Assembly (NCBI GenBank): GCA_046291875.1
Contig: JBKBSF010000004.1
Coordinates: forward strand, 144,738 to 208,737
DNA from: SKVR01 sp046291875
Lineage (GTDB): Bacteria; Bacteroidota; Bacteroidia; Bacteroidales; UBA7960
DNA length: 64,000 nucleotides
Reading direction: 5' to 3'
The notes under the pieces were generated by a model. That model ran no database searches. It saw only the letters and a list, made by a program, of their open reading frames with translations, and was not told the origin of the DNA. The translations under genes were made by a program, and so were the position numbers. Shown here piece after piece: positions 8,866 through 16,152 of this stretch; the stretch's first letter is position 1; each line of letters opens with the position of its first letter.

Positions 8866-10153
8866 ATATGATATTATTGTAGCCGGAGCCGGCATTGCCG
8901 GGATATCTGCCGCTGTAAAAGCCGGAAGCCTGGGCTGTTCGGTGCTGCTTATCGAACATTACCCTTTCCTGGGAGGAATGTCTTCCGCAGGAATGGTCTC
9001 TCCCTTCATGAAATCCATTACCGGCGATAAAGAGCTGGTGAAAGGGATTTACAAGGATGTGGAGCTGGGCATGCGCGAAATGGGGGGTATGATAGACAAT
9101 GGGTTCTACTCATGGGCATTCCGCTCAACCGCCAACCAGTTGCTGCTTGAAAACAAGGTAGAAGTGGCATACAACACCGATGTAATTGGCGTGGAAAGCC
9201 ATCAGGGCAGGATCACCTCCCTGCAGGTTGCTACACCCCACGGCATATCCAGACTCTATGCCAGGCACTTTATCGACACCTCGGGCGATGCACAACTGGT
9301 TGCCCTGGGGGACTTCCCCTGGGAAAAGGGCGATGAAAAAACCGGTAAGTTGCAAGCCCTCACTCTGTTCTTCCGCATGGGTGGCATCGATGTGCAGAAA
9401 ACTGCTCAGTACAGCATCCAGCATAAGGATGAGTTTCTCCCCTGGATGGATTTTAAATACGACTTCTCCCGGATCATTTCCATTGCTGGTTACAAGGGAT
9501 TGATTAAAAAGGCAAAACAACAGGGCCGTTTCCCCGAAGATGTTGACTATGTGTTTTTCACTACCCTCCCCTCCTCCGGCGAAGGTGCTTTCAACACCAC
9601 CAACATCCTGGGCATCGATCCCTCTTCTTCCGATGCACTCACCGAAGCCGAACGCGAAGGGCACCGGCAGGTAGCGCAGATTGTGGACTTCCTCAACCAG
9701 GATGTAACAGGCTTTGAAACCGCATACCTTATCGACACTGCCGTGCAGGTGGGGGTGCGCGAAACCCGCCGAGCGGTTGCTCAATACATGATGACCGGTG
9801 ATGACATACTGAAAGCAGCAAAGTTTGACGACGTGGTGGCCAGAGGTTGCTATGGTGTAGACATCCACGGGCAAAAAGGAGAAGAGAGCCGTATGGACGA
9901 GCTGGAAGAAGGAGCCTGGTACGATATTCCTTTGCGCTCGTTGCGGGTAAAAGATGCCGACAACCTGATGGTGGCCGGCCGTTGCATCGGCGCCACACGC
10001 GAAGGCCATGCAGCCCTGCGCATACAACCCACCGCTGCCGCAACCGGCGAAGCCTGCGGCGCCACCGCTGCACTGGCTGTAAAACTGGGCGTAACACTGG
10101 ATGAGGTGCCCTATGAGAAAATTAGAGAGGAGTTGATTTATAATATTGATTGA
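8849..10153 (+). CDS. FAD-dependent oxidoreductase (FAD_oxidored family)
   Basis: A 434-residue flavoprotein with an intact Rossmann motif 'DIIVAGAGIAGISAAVKAG' at residues 8-26 and a second FAD-contact region 'DNLMVAGRCIGATREGHAAL' near residue 375. This pattern marks the PF12831 family, found in many polysaccharide- and glycoside-catabolic clusters, where members are thought to oxidise sugars or their derivatives; this clade is uncharacterised. The start overlaps nanE by 17 bases. A shortened, motif-less relative lies at 7400-8110. Cytoplasmic: no signal peptide. Family assignment is secure, reaction unknown. Confidence 0.88.
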   Translation: MRLKNEYDIIVAGAGIAGISAAVKAGSLGCSVLLIEHYPFLGGMSSAGMVSPFMKSITGDKELVKGIYKDVELGMREMGGMIDNGFYSWAFRSTANQLLLENKVEVAYNTDVIGVESHQGRITSLQVATPHGISRLYARHFIDTSGDAQLVALGDFPWEKGDEKTGKLQALTLFFRMGGIDVQKTAQYSIQHKDEFLPWMDFKYDFSRIISIAGYKGLIKKAKQQGRFPEDVDYVFFTTLPSSGEGAFNTTNILGIDPSSSDALTEAEREGHRQVAQIVDFLNQDVTGFETAYLIDTAVQVGVRETRRAVAQYMMTGDDILKAAKFDDVVARGCYGVDIHGQKGEESRMDELEEGAWYDIPLRSLRVKDADNLMVAGRCIGATREGHAALRIQPTAAATGEACGATAALAVKLGVTLDEVPYEKIREELIYNID

Positions 10154-10213
10154 GGGGAAGAATAAGGTTGAGGTTGAGATGGAGATTTCCCAAGAACACA
10201 TAACCTTTTCACC

Positions 10214-10252
10214 TTGCGCTCTTTGCGAAAATCTTAGCGACTTTGCGGTTAT
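10214..10252 (+). repeat. Half copy of a 'TTTGCGGTTA' intergenic element
   Basis: The sequence reads as two CTTTGCG-type units (TTGCGCTCTTTGCG, then CGACTTTGCGGTTA) directly before the start codon at 10258. It resembles one arm of the palindromic element at 18571-18643 and the fragment at 11694-11723. Confidence 0.55.
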
Positions 10253-10257
10253 AAAAC

Positions 10258-11670
10258 ATGGAAAAAAAGAAAATCATATTCGGCACCGATGGCTGGCGCG
10301 GCCTGCTGGGAGAGGAGCTCAACGACCTCAACATACAGCGTGTGGCACAGGCCTTCGCTGATTATATGCGACTAAAAAGCAAGCACAACCGGGTGGTGGT
10401 AGGCTATGACGGACGAGAGCAATCCGACCATTTTGCCCGGCTGTTCTCCGAAGTGCTGCGGGGCAACCGCATCGACGTAATACTGGCCGACAGGGTGGTT
10501 CCCACCCCAGTGGTTTCCTTTACCTGCATACAGCGGCAGTGCGACGCCGGAGTAATGATTACCGCATCGCACAACCCGCCTGCATACAATGGCATCAAAT
10601 TCAAAGCCTCCAACGGCAGCCCTTTTGCCACCGAAGAAACCGCACTGGTAGAATCACTCATCGACCATTCTCTCCCCTCCTTCGACGAAAAAGGGATTGA
10701 GGAAACCGACCTTACTACTCCCTATCTGGCGCATATGGAGAAACTTATCGATTTCAAAGCCATTGCTGCATCGGTTATTCGTCCGGCCATCGACTCCATG
10801 GCCGGAGCCGGCGGCACATTGCTTGAAGGCCTGCTGGCCAAACATGGCATTGCATCGCAAACCCTCTTCGGAATACCCCAAACCGATTTTGCCGGCCGGC
10901 TGGCCGAACCGGTAGAGCGCAACCTGCAACCTTTGTCTGAACTGCTCAAAGGGGGAGGCTTCTCACTGGGGCTGGCTACCGATGGCGATGCCGACCGCCT
11001 GGGCGTTATGACCGACAGCGGCAAGTGGATGAATGTGCAGGAAACCATCCTTTACCTGGCCCAGTATTACAAAGGCCAGCGAAAGGTGCAGGGGCCCCTG
11101 GTGAAAACCGCCAGCGTAACCGACCGGATGCTGCAGCTTTTTCCCGGAGAAGAGGTAGCCGATGTACAGGTGGGCTTCAAGTATGTTGCAGAGGCCATGC
11201 TGGAAAAAAACGCTGCCTTCGGTGCAGAAGAGTCCGGCGGGTTTGGTTTCCGTGAGCATCTGCCCGAACGCGATGGTATCTTCTCCGCACTTGTTTTCAT
11301 GGAAATGCTTGCCCTGTCGGGCTACAGCAGTCTGGAGCAATTCATGTATGAAAAGCGTAAAGAGCTTGGGAACATCTGCTACAGCCGCATTGACGCCGAA
11401 AACGACAGCCCCGCCCGGCACCAGGTATTGCCCGCACTAGCCGAAAACCCTCCTGCACAGCTGGCAGGATATCCCGTTACCAGCATACTTACCTACACCA
11501 GCAGCAGAGGCCTTATCAATGGACTGAAACTCCGGCTGAAGGGGCAGCCCCGCTGGCTCCTGCTCAGGGTTTCAGAAACAGAACCCATTGTTCGCATCTA
11601 TGCCGAAGCCGAAACAGACGAAGAAGTAAATCTGCTGCTCCAGGCCGGAAAGAATTTATTTGACAACTAA
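10258..11670 (+). CDS. Phosphoglucomutase/phosphomannomutase family protein
   Basis: A 470-residue alpha-D-phosphohexomutase. The start 'IIFGTDGWRG', the phosphoserine loop 'TASHNPP' with Ser104, the metal loop 'DGDADR' at 242-247, the sugar-specificity loop 'GAEESGGFG' near 323 and the C-terminal phosphate-binding segment 'RVSETEPIVRIYAEA' are all present, so the enzyme should be active. It interconverts 1- and 6-phosphates of glucose, mannose or amino sugars. In this cluster it would take the sugar-1-phosphate released by the GH94 phosphorylase (16153-18567) into central metabolism. Specificity for glucose, mannose or GlcNAc cannot be told from the sequence by eye. Confidence 0.92.
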   Translation: MEKKKIIFGTDGWRGLLGEELNDLNIQRVAQAFADYMRLKSKHNRVVVGYDGREQSDHFARLFSEVLRGNRIDVILADRVVPTPVVSFTCIQRQCDAGVMITASHNPPAYNGIKFKASNGSPFATEETALVESLIDHSLPSFDEKGIEETDLTTPYLAHMEKLIDFKAIAASVIRPAIDSMAGAGGTLLEGLLAKHGIASQTLFGIPQTDFAGRLAEPVERNLQPLSELLKGGGFSLGLATDGDADRLGVMTDSGKWMNVQETILYLAQYYKGQRKVQGPLVKTASVTDRMLQLFPGEEVADVQVGFKYVAEAMLEKNAAFGAEESGGFGFREHLPERDGIFSALVFMEMLALSGYSSLEQFMYEKRKELGNICYSRIDAENDSPARHQVLPALAENPPAQLAGYPVTSILTYTSSRGLINGLKLRLKGQPRWLLLRVSETEPIVRIYAEAETDEEVNLLLQAGKNLFDN

Positions 11671-11693
11671 CTCCTAACAAAAAATCAGGCGTA

Positions 11694-11723
11694 TCGGTAC
11701 CTCTGTGCGCCTTTGCAGTAAAA
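11694..11723 (+). repeat. Fragment of the 'CTCTGTGCGCCTTTGC' intergenic element
   Basis: Between the mutase stop and the next ATG, the stretch CCTCTGTGCGCCTTTGCAGTA matches the style of the elements at 10214 and 18619. It ends 7 bases before the ATG at 11731. Confidence 0.45.
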
Positions 11724-11730
11724 CAAGATT

Positions 11731-13050
11731 ATGATTACGACGAAAGAAACTGCCATTAAAACCATTCAATCCCACGCGGGTGAGTTTGCCGAGGTGAAAA
11801 ACCCCTCCTACATTTACCCGCCTGTGGAATATTATCCACTGGCTGCACCGCTCAAAAAGGTGAGCCAGCTTAAGGCCGCCCTCATGGATATGGACGGTAC
11901 TACCACCACCACCGAAGTGCTTTGCATCCATTCGCTGGAGATGATGGTACGCCGTATGAGTGGCCAGCTTACGCAACAGCAGTGGGAAGGGGTTGACCAT
12001 CACCTCGACCTGCCCTATATCATTGGCAACAGCACCACCCGCCATGTGGAGTACCTGCTTCACAAATACGGAAACATGCTCAGCCATGAATGCATTGCCC
12101 GCGAATTTTTGCTGGCAGCCCACTGGACCCTCATCCATGGAATGGACCAGCAACGCCAGGCCGAAGTTATCCAGAACCTGCGCAAACTCAACCTCAACGG
12201 AGTTGCAGCCGAAATTAAAGGGGGCATCCCTTCAGAAGAACTGCTCCGCAGGTATGCTGACAAAATCCCGGCTCCCGACTTCAACACCATGGTAAGCCTG
12301 GGCATTGATATCTATTACGAAACCTATCACCGTATCCTGGCCCTGCTCAAAGAGGGCAAGGCCGGCCAGGTGCGTCGCCAGGTGTTTGGCCACGACACTT
12401 CATCCGAAAACCTCATCTCTCCCATGCCCGGCATACCCGTGCTCATTCCCCTTATCAAGGGATGGCTGGGAGAAGAAGCTGGACTGATGGCCGATACTCT
12501 CTTTGCCGATTATGAAAAAGCTACCGGCAAAACCCTCGACAGCCAGCGCCGCCAGCAGCTCAGCCAGTTGCTCACCCGCATGGGGATGCAGTTTGAGAAA
12601 CAACCTCTGAAGCTGGGCCTGGTTACCTCGTCGATCTTCTATGAAGCCGACATCGTAATCCGGGAAGTGCTGGCAGTAATGAAGAAGGTAATTGAGAACA
12701 GCCCCCTCAGCCCTGAGCGTAAGGAGATGATTCTGAAAGCTTACCAGGACTACCATAACGTATACGATGCCTTCGTAACGGCCACCGACTCCAGTGAGAT
12801 ACGTCTGAAGCCCCACCGCGACCTCTACAGCATAGCCCTGCACAAAACCGGACTGATGCCCGTAGATTTCGACAAGGTGATAGGTTTTGAGGACAGCCAG
12901 AGCGGCACCGTAGCCATCCGCGCCGCCGGCATCGGCTGCTGCATTGCTGTGCCCTTCGCACAGACCCTCTCGCACGACCTGAGCGCCGCAACCCACATTC
13001 TGCCCGGCGGAGTGCCGGAAGCCATCATTGATTATGAGCTGTTTGTGTAG
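11731..13050 (+). CDS. HAD-superfamily hydrolase (sugar-phosphatase-like)
   Basis: A 439-residue cytoplasmic protein, long for a HAD phosphatase. HAD motif I is 'DMDGTTTTTE' with the nucleophile Asp53 and Asp55; motif II is likely 'LGLVTSSIF' near 293; motif IV is 'VIGFEDSQSGTVAIRAAGI' near 390. Between motifs I and II is a large cap of about 230 residues that I do not recognise. The first 40 residues before motif I are also extra. A phosphatase or phosphomutase acting on a phosphorylated sugar made by the cluster is the natural reading. It is preceded by the mutase gene and followed by the GH38 gene after a hairpin repeat at 13057-13152. Confidence 0.8.
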   Translation: MITTKETAIKTIQSHAGEFAEVKNPSYIYPPVEYYPLAAPLKKVSQLKAALMDMDGTTTTTEVLCIHSLEMMVRRMSGQLTQQQWEGVDHHLDLPYIIGNSTTRHVEYLLHKYGNMLSHECIAREFLLAAHWTLIHGMDQQRQAEVIQNLRKLNLNGVAAEIKGGIPSEELLRRYADKIPAPDFNTMVSLGIDIYYETYHRILALLKEGKAGQVRRQVFGHDTSSENLISPMPGIPVLIPLIKGWLGEEAGLMADTLFADYEKATGKTLDSQRRQQLSQLLTRMGMQFEKQPLKLGLVTSSIFYEADIVIREVLAVMKKVIENSPLSPERKEMILKAYQDYHNVYDAFVTATDSSEIRLKPHRDLYSIALHKTGLMPVDFDKVIGFEDSQSGTVAIRAAGIGCCIAVPFAQTLSHDLSAATHILPGGVPEAIIDYELFV

Positions 13051-13056
13051 TAGTTA

Positions 13057-13152
13057 GTCGGAAGTCCGAAGACCGAAGTCCGAAGTTGGTAGAGTGACTT
13101 AGGATAACAATAGATTGCAAGTCCTTCGGACTTCCGACTTCGGACTTCCGAC
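13057..13152 (+). repeat. Inverted GGACTTCCGACTTC intergenic repeat
   Basis: The left arm (13057-13086) alternates GTCGGAAGTCCGAAG units. The right arm (13119-13152) carries the reverse complement, TCGGACTTCCGACTTC and so on. The arms are separated by about 30 bases of unrelated sequence and could form a long hairpin between the HAD and GH38 genes. The same unit recurs at 16084-16111. Confidence 0.75.
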
Positions 13153-13190
13153 CCGATAGTCTTAAATTACAACCTTAAACGTCTACAAAT

Positions 13191-15947
13191 ATGAGTGAAA
13201 AAAATATATTCCACGTAATCTCCAACACCCACTGGGACCGCGAATGGCGCTTCCCGGTGCAACGCAACCGCCAGATGCTGGTGGATATGATTGACGCCGT
13301 GCTACACATCCTGGAGACCGAACCCGATTACCGCGCCTTTCACCTCGACAGCCAGAGCATCGTACTGAAAGACTATCTGGAGATAAAACCCCAGAACAAA
13401 GAACGTATCATCAAACTCACCAAAGAGAACCGGTTGCTGCATGGCCCGTGGTACATCCTGCCCGAAGAGTTCCAGGTGGGTGGCGAAAACCACATCCGCA
13501 ACCTCTTGCTGGGCCACAAGATGAGCCACAAGTATGGCGGGGTTTCCAAAATAGGCTACTCTCCTTTCTCTTGGGGCCAGATATCGCAGCTGCCGCAGAT
13601 TTACAAGCAGTTCAACATCGACCTTATCATGTTCTACCGTGGCATCAACTCCATCGACAGCCCCAAAGCCGAATTCCTGTGGGAGGGCGCCGATGGCACA
13701 CAGATGGTTTCATCGCGCTTCAGCACCATGCCCCGCTACAATTTCTATTTTTACATTTACCGCCCGGCGGTGCACAACGAAGGGTTCTACGATGTGGAAT
13801 ACGACTGGAAGAAAGGGAGCACCCCCTTCCACTTTGCCGACCGTATGCAGCAGGAGGAAGATTACTTTATCATCTCTCCCCATGGATGGTACTTCCCGGA
13901 GCATATCGAGCCCATGGTCAACAAAATCATTGAAGACCAGGCCCACGACTTCACCACTCCCCACAAAATATGGATGGAAGGGCATGACTCCTCAGGTCCC
14001 AACCGCCAGACCGTAGACATCATCCGCGATATCCGCAAGAAAATGCCGCATATTGATGTGCGCCACTCCACTCTGGAAGAGTACGCACAGCATCTGGCTG
14101 ATTCGGTAGATGTTGAAAGCCTGAAGAAAGTGTATGGCGAGCGGCGCAGCGCCCAGAACAACAACCGCTGCGGCAACCTGTTCGGCTATACCACCTCTGC
14201 CCGCATGTACCTGAAGCAGGCCAACTTCGATGCCGAACGCTGGATACAGTATTATGCCGAGCCTTTCAATATTTTCTCAGGCATGTTGGGCCGCGACATC
14301 AACGACCAGTACACCCAGACCGCCTGGGAACTCATCGTGCAGAACTCGGCCCACGACTCCATAGGCGGATGCTCGCTCGACCGTATCCACGAAGATATGA
14401 TGCTGCGCAACAAGCATGCTGTGGAAATTTCCAAAGGGGTATTTGAACGCTCTCTAAAATCGCTGCTGCCCCATCTGAACACCCGCAACTTCAGCGTGCA
14501 GGACGATAGCGACATCTTCCTCACAGCTGTAAATGCCACCAACTACCAGCGCAACGATGTGGTGGAAGCTTTTGTAGATATACCCGTAAGTCTCGACAAG
14601 GGCGACTTTGAGGTGTACGACGAGCAGGGCCATAAGCTGGAAAAATCCATCATCCTGCGCGAAAATCACCAACCGGTGCTGGAGCAGATGATTAACCGTC
14701 CCATGTTTTTCAACATGGTTCGCTACCAGACCTGGATACAACTGAAGGAGGTTCAGGCCTTCGGACTGAAGGCTTTCAAAATTGTGCCTGTGGAAGCCTC
14801 TGCAGCCCCTACTGGTGAAGAAAGCCTGAGCCTGCAGAACGCCTTCCTGAAGGTAAGGGTACGCGAAGATGGCAGCCTTGACATTACCGACAAGCAAAAC
14901 AACGTATCCTACGAAGGTGTGGCATGGTTTGAAGACCATGGCGATGCCGGACATGCATGGGTACTTGCACCCGTGGAGCCCACCCTGAGCACCCGCGGCA
15001 CCAAGGCCCGCATTGAAAAAAGCTTTTCTGGTGAAGTGTACAACGAAATCACCATTACCCATACATTGATGCTGCCCGCAAACCTGAAAGCCCGCAAGGA
15101 AAATACCGGCGAACTGCTGGAAAACACCATCGTGCTTAAGGTGGGGCTGGGCAAATCGCACAAGCACCTCAGTCTCGATGTGAAGGTGCATAACACCAGC
15201 GAGAGCCACCGCCTGCGCATGATGATACCCACCCGCCTCAACGCTACCCACTCCTGGGGTGAAGGTCAGTTTGACGTGGTGAAGCGCAGCCTGGAGCGCC
15301 CCGATACATCCGACTGGATGGAGCAACCCATGTACGACTTCCCCATGCACCACTTTGTGGATGTGAGCGACGGACAGAAAGGCATTGCCGCACTGGTTGA
15401 CGGCCTGAAAGAGTACGAAGTGCTGCCTGACAAGGACAAAACCCTGGCCATCACACTGCTGCGAACCTTCGAGTATAAAATAAACCCCGCCGCCCCGCAG
15501 GACTACAGCCACGAAAAAGGGGCACAAATGCTGGGAGAATCCACCTACCGACTGGCGCTGTATCCCCACCAGGGCGACTGGCAGCAGGGAGAGGTATACC
15601 AGGAAGCATTTCTTTTCAACTATCCCGTGCGCCTGGTGCAAACCGGTAAGCTGGAGGGAGAGCTGGGCATTGAGGCTTCCATGCTGAAAATCACACCCGA
15701 AGAACTCATCTTCGGCACCATGAAAATTGCCGAAAGCGAAGAAGCCAACACCTTTATCCTCAGGCTCTACAACCCCACCTCCAAAACCCTATCGGGCAAG
15801 GTGGAGCTGCTGAAAAACATCCGCTCGGTGGAAAAAGTTACCCTGGAAGAGATTGCAGAGGAAAAGGTTTCGGTTGAGGGGGGGAACAGTTTTAGCGTGC
15901 AGGTGAAAAGCAAAGGAATTGCGAGTTTTAAGGTGAGATATGAATAA
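13191..15947 (+). CDS. GH38 alpha-mannosidase-family protein, atypical nucleophile position
   Basis: A 918-residue cytoplasmic protein with the GH38 plan: catalytic domain at about 1-290, three-helix middle domain to about 400, and large beta-sandwich C-terminal domains. The zinc-site motif 'NTHWDREW' (His14, Asp16) and the second zinc motif 'HDSIGG' (about 388) are intact. The segment that in known GH38 enzymes reads like 'LPDSFGQ..QLPQ' and carries the nucleophile Asp reads 'SPFSWGQISQLPQ', with Phe126 at the Asp position. So the family and metal site are clear, but the usual nucleophile seems absent or moved. No signal peptide, so it would act on an imported oligosaccharide. The product could pass to the GH94 phosphorylase encoded next. 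Confidence 0.85.
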   Translation: MSEKNIFHVISNTHWDREWRFPVQRNRQMLVDMIDAVLHILETEPDYRAFHLDSQSIVLKDYLEIKPQNKERIIKLTKENRLLHGPWYILPEEFQVGGENHIRNLLLGHKMSHKYGGVSKIGYSPFSWGQISQLPQIYKQFNIDLIMFYRGINSIDSPKAEFLWEGADGTQMVSSRFSTMPRYNFYFYIYRPAVHNEGFYDVEYDWKKGSTPFHFADRMQQEEDYFIISPHGWYFPEHIEPMVNKIIEDQAHDFTTPHKIWMEGHDSSGPNRQTVDIIRDIRKKMPHIDVRHSTLEEYAQHLADSVDVESLKKVYGERRSAQNNNRCGNLFGYTTSARMYLKQANFDAERWIQYYAEPFNIFSGMLGRDINDQYTQTAWELIVQNSAHDSIGGCSLDRIHEDMMLRNKHAVEISKGVFERSLKSLLPHLNTRNFSVQDDSDIFLTAVNATNYQRNDVVEAFVDIPVSLDKGDFEVYDEQGHKLEKSIILRENHQPVLEQMINRPMFFNMVRYQTWIQLKEVQAFGLKAFKIVPVEASAAPTGEESLSLQNAFLKVRVREDGSLDITDKQNNVSYEGVAWFEDHGDAGHAWVLAPVEPTLSTRGTKARIEKSFSGEVYNEITITHTLMLPANLKARKENTGELLENTIVLKVGLGKSHKHLSLDVKVHNTSESHRLRMMIPTRLNATHSWGEGQFDVVKRSLERPDTSDWMEQPMYDFPMHHFVDVSDGQKGIAALVDGLKEYEVLPDKDKTLAITLLRTFEYKINPAAPQDYSHEKGAQMLGESTYRLALYPHQGDWQQGEVYQEAFLFNYPVRLVQTGKLEGELGIEASMLKITPEELIFGTMKIAESEEANTFILRLYNPTSKTLSGKVELLKNIRSVEKVTLEEIAEEKVSVEGGNSFSVQVKSKGIASFKVRYE

Positions 15948-15951
15948 AATA

Positions 15952-16071
15952 AGTGGCGGGGTCACTGAGAGTGGCCCCGACACCAGAAGCAACAATGGGA
16001 GGCTGAGCCCGTCGAAGCCAAAGTTTAAATTACCAACAAGTGGCGGGGTCACTTTGAGTGGCCCCGTCACT
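15952..16071 (+). repeat. Two direct copies of a GGGGTCACT hairpin unit
   Basis: Copy 1 (15952-15983) and copy 2 (16039-16071) share AGTGGCGGGGTCACT, a short spacer, then AGTGGCCCCG. Within each copy the halves pair as a hairpin; the two non-identical positions would be G-U type pairs in RNA. The unit is 87 bases apart from start to start and lies between the GH38 and GH94 genes. Confidence 0.8.
15998..16019 (+). repeat. GGCTGAGCCCGTCGAAGCC repeat unit
   Basis: The sequence GGCTGAGCCCGTCGAAGCC sits between the two hairpin copies. It matches the widespread intergenic theme whose other strand reads TTCGACGGGCTCAGCC, seen in many unrelated bacterial genomes. Confidence 0.55.
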
Positions 16072-16083
16072 ACAACGCTCAAA

Positions 16084-16111
16084 GACTTCGGACTTCCGAC
16101 TTCGGACTTCC
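16084..16111 (+). repeat. Direct GGACTTCCGACTTC repeat
   Basis: Two head-to-tail GACTTCGGACTTCC units just upstream of the GH94 gene; same family as the arms at 13057-13152. Confidence 0.7.
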
Positions 16112-16152
16112 AGCTATTGAATAGAGAAACAATAACCTAAATATTTACAGAG

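Noticed and set aside
9125..10201. 358-residue minus-strand frame opposite the FAD oxidoreductase
   Set aside because: Shadow frame; the plus-strand gene has intact motifs along the same stretch.
14454..15641. 395-residue minus-strand frame opposite the GH38 gene
   Set aside because: Shadow frame of the C-terminal domains of the mannosidase homologue.
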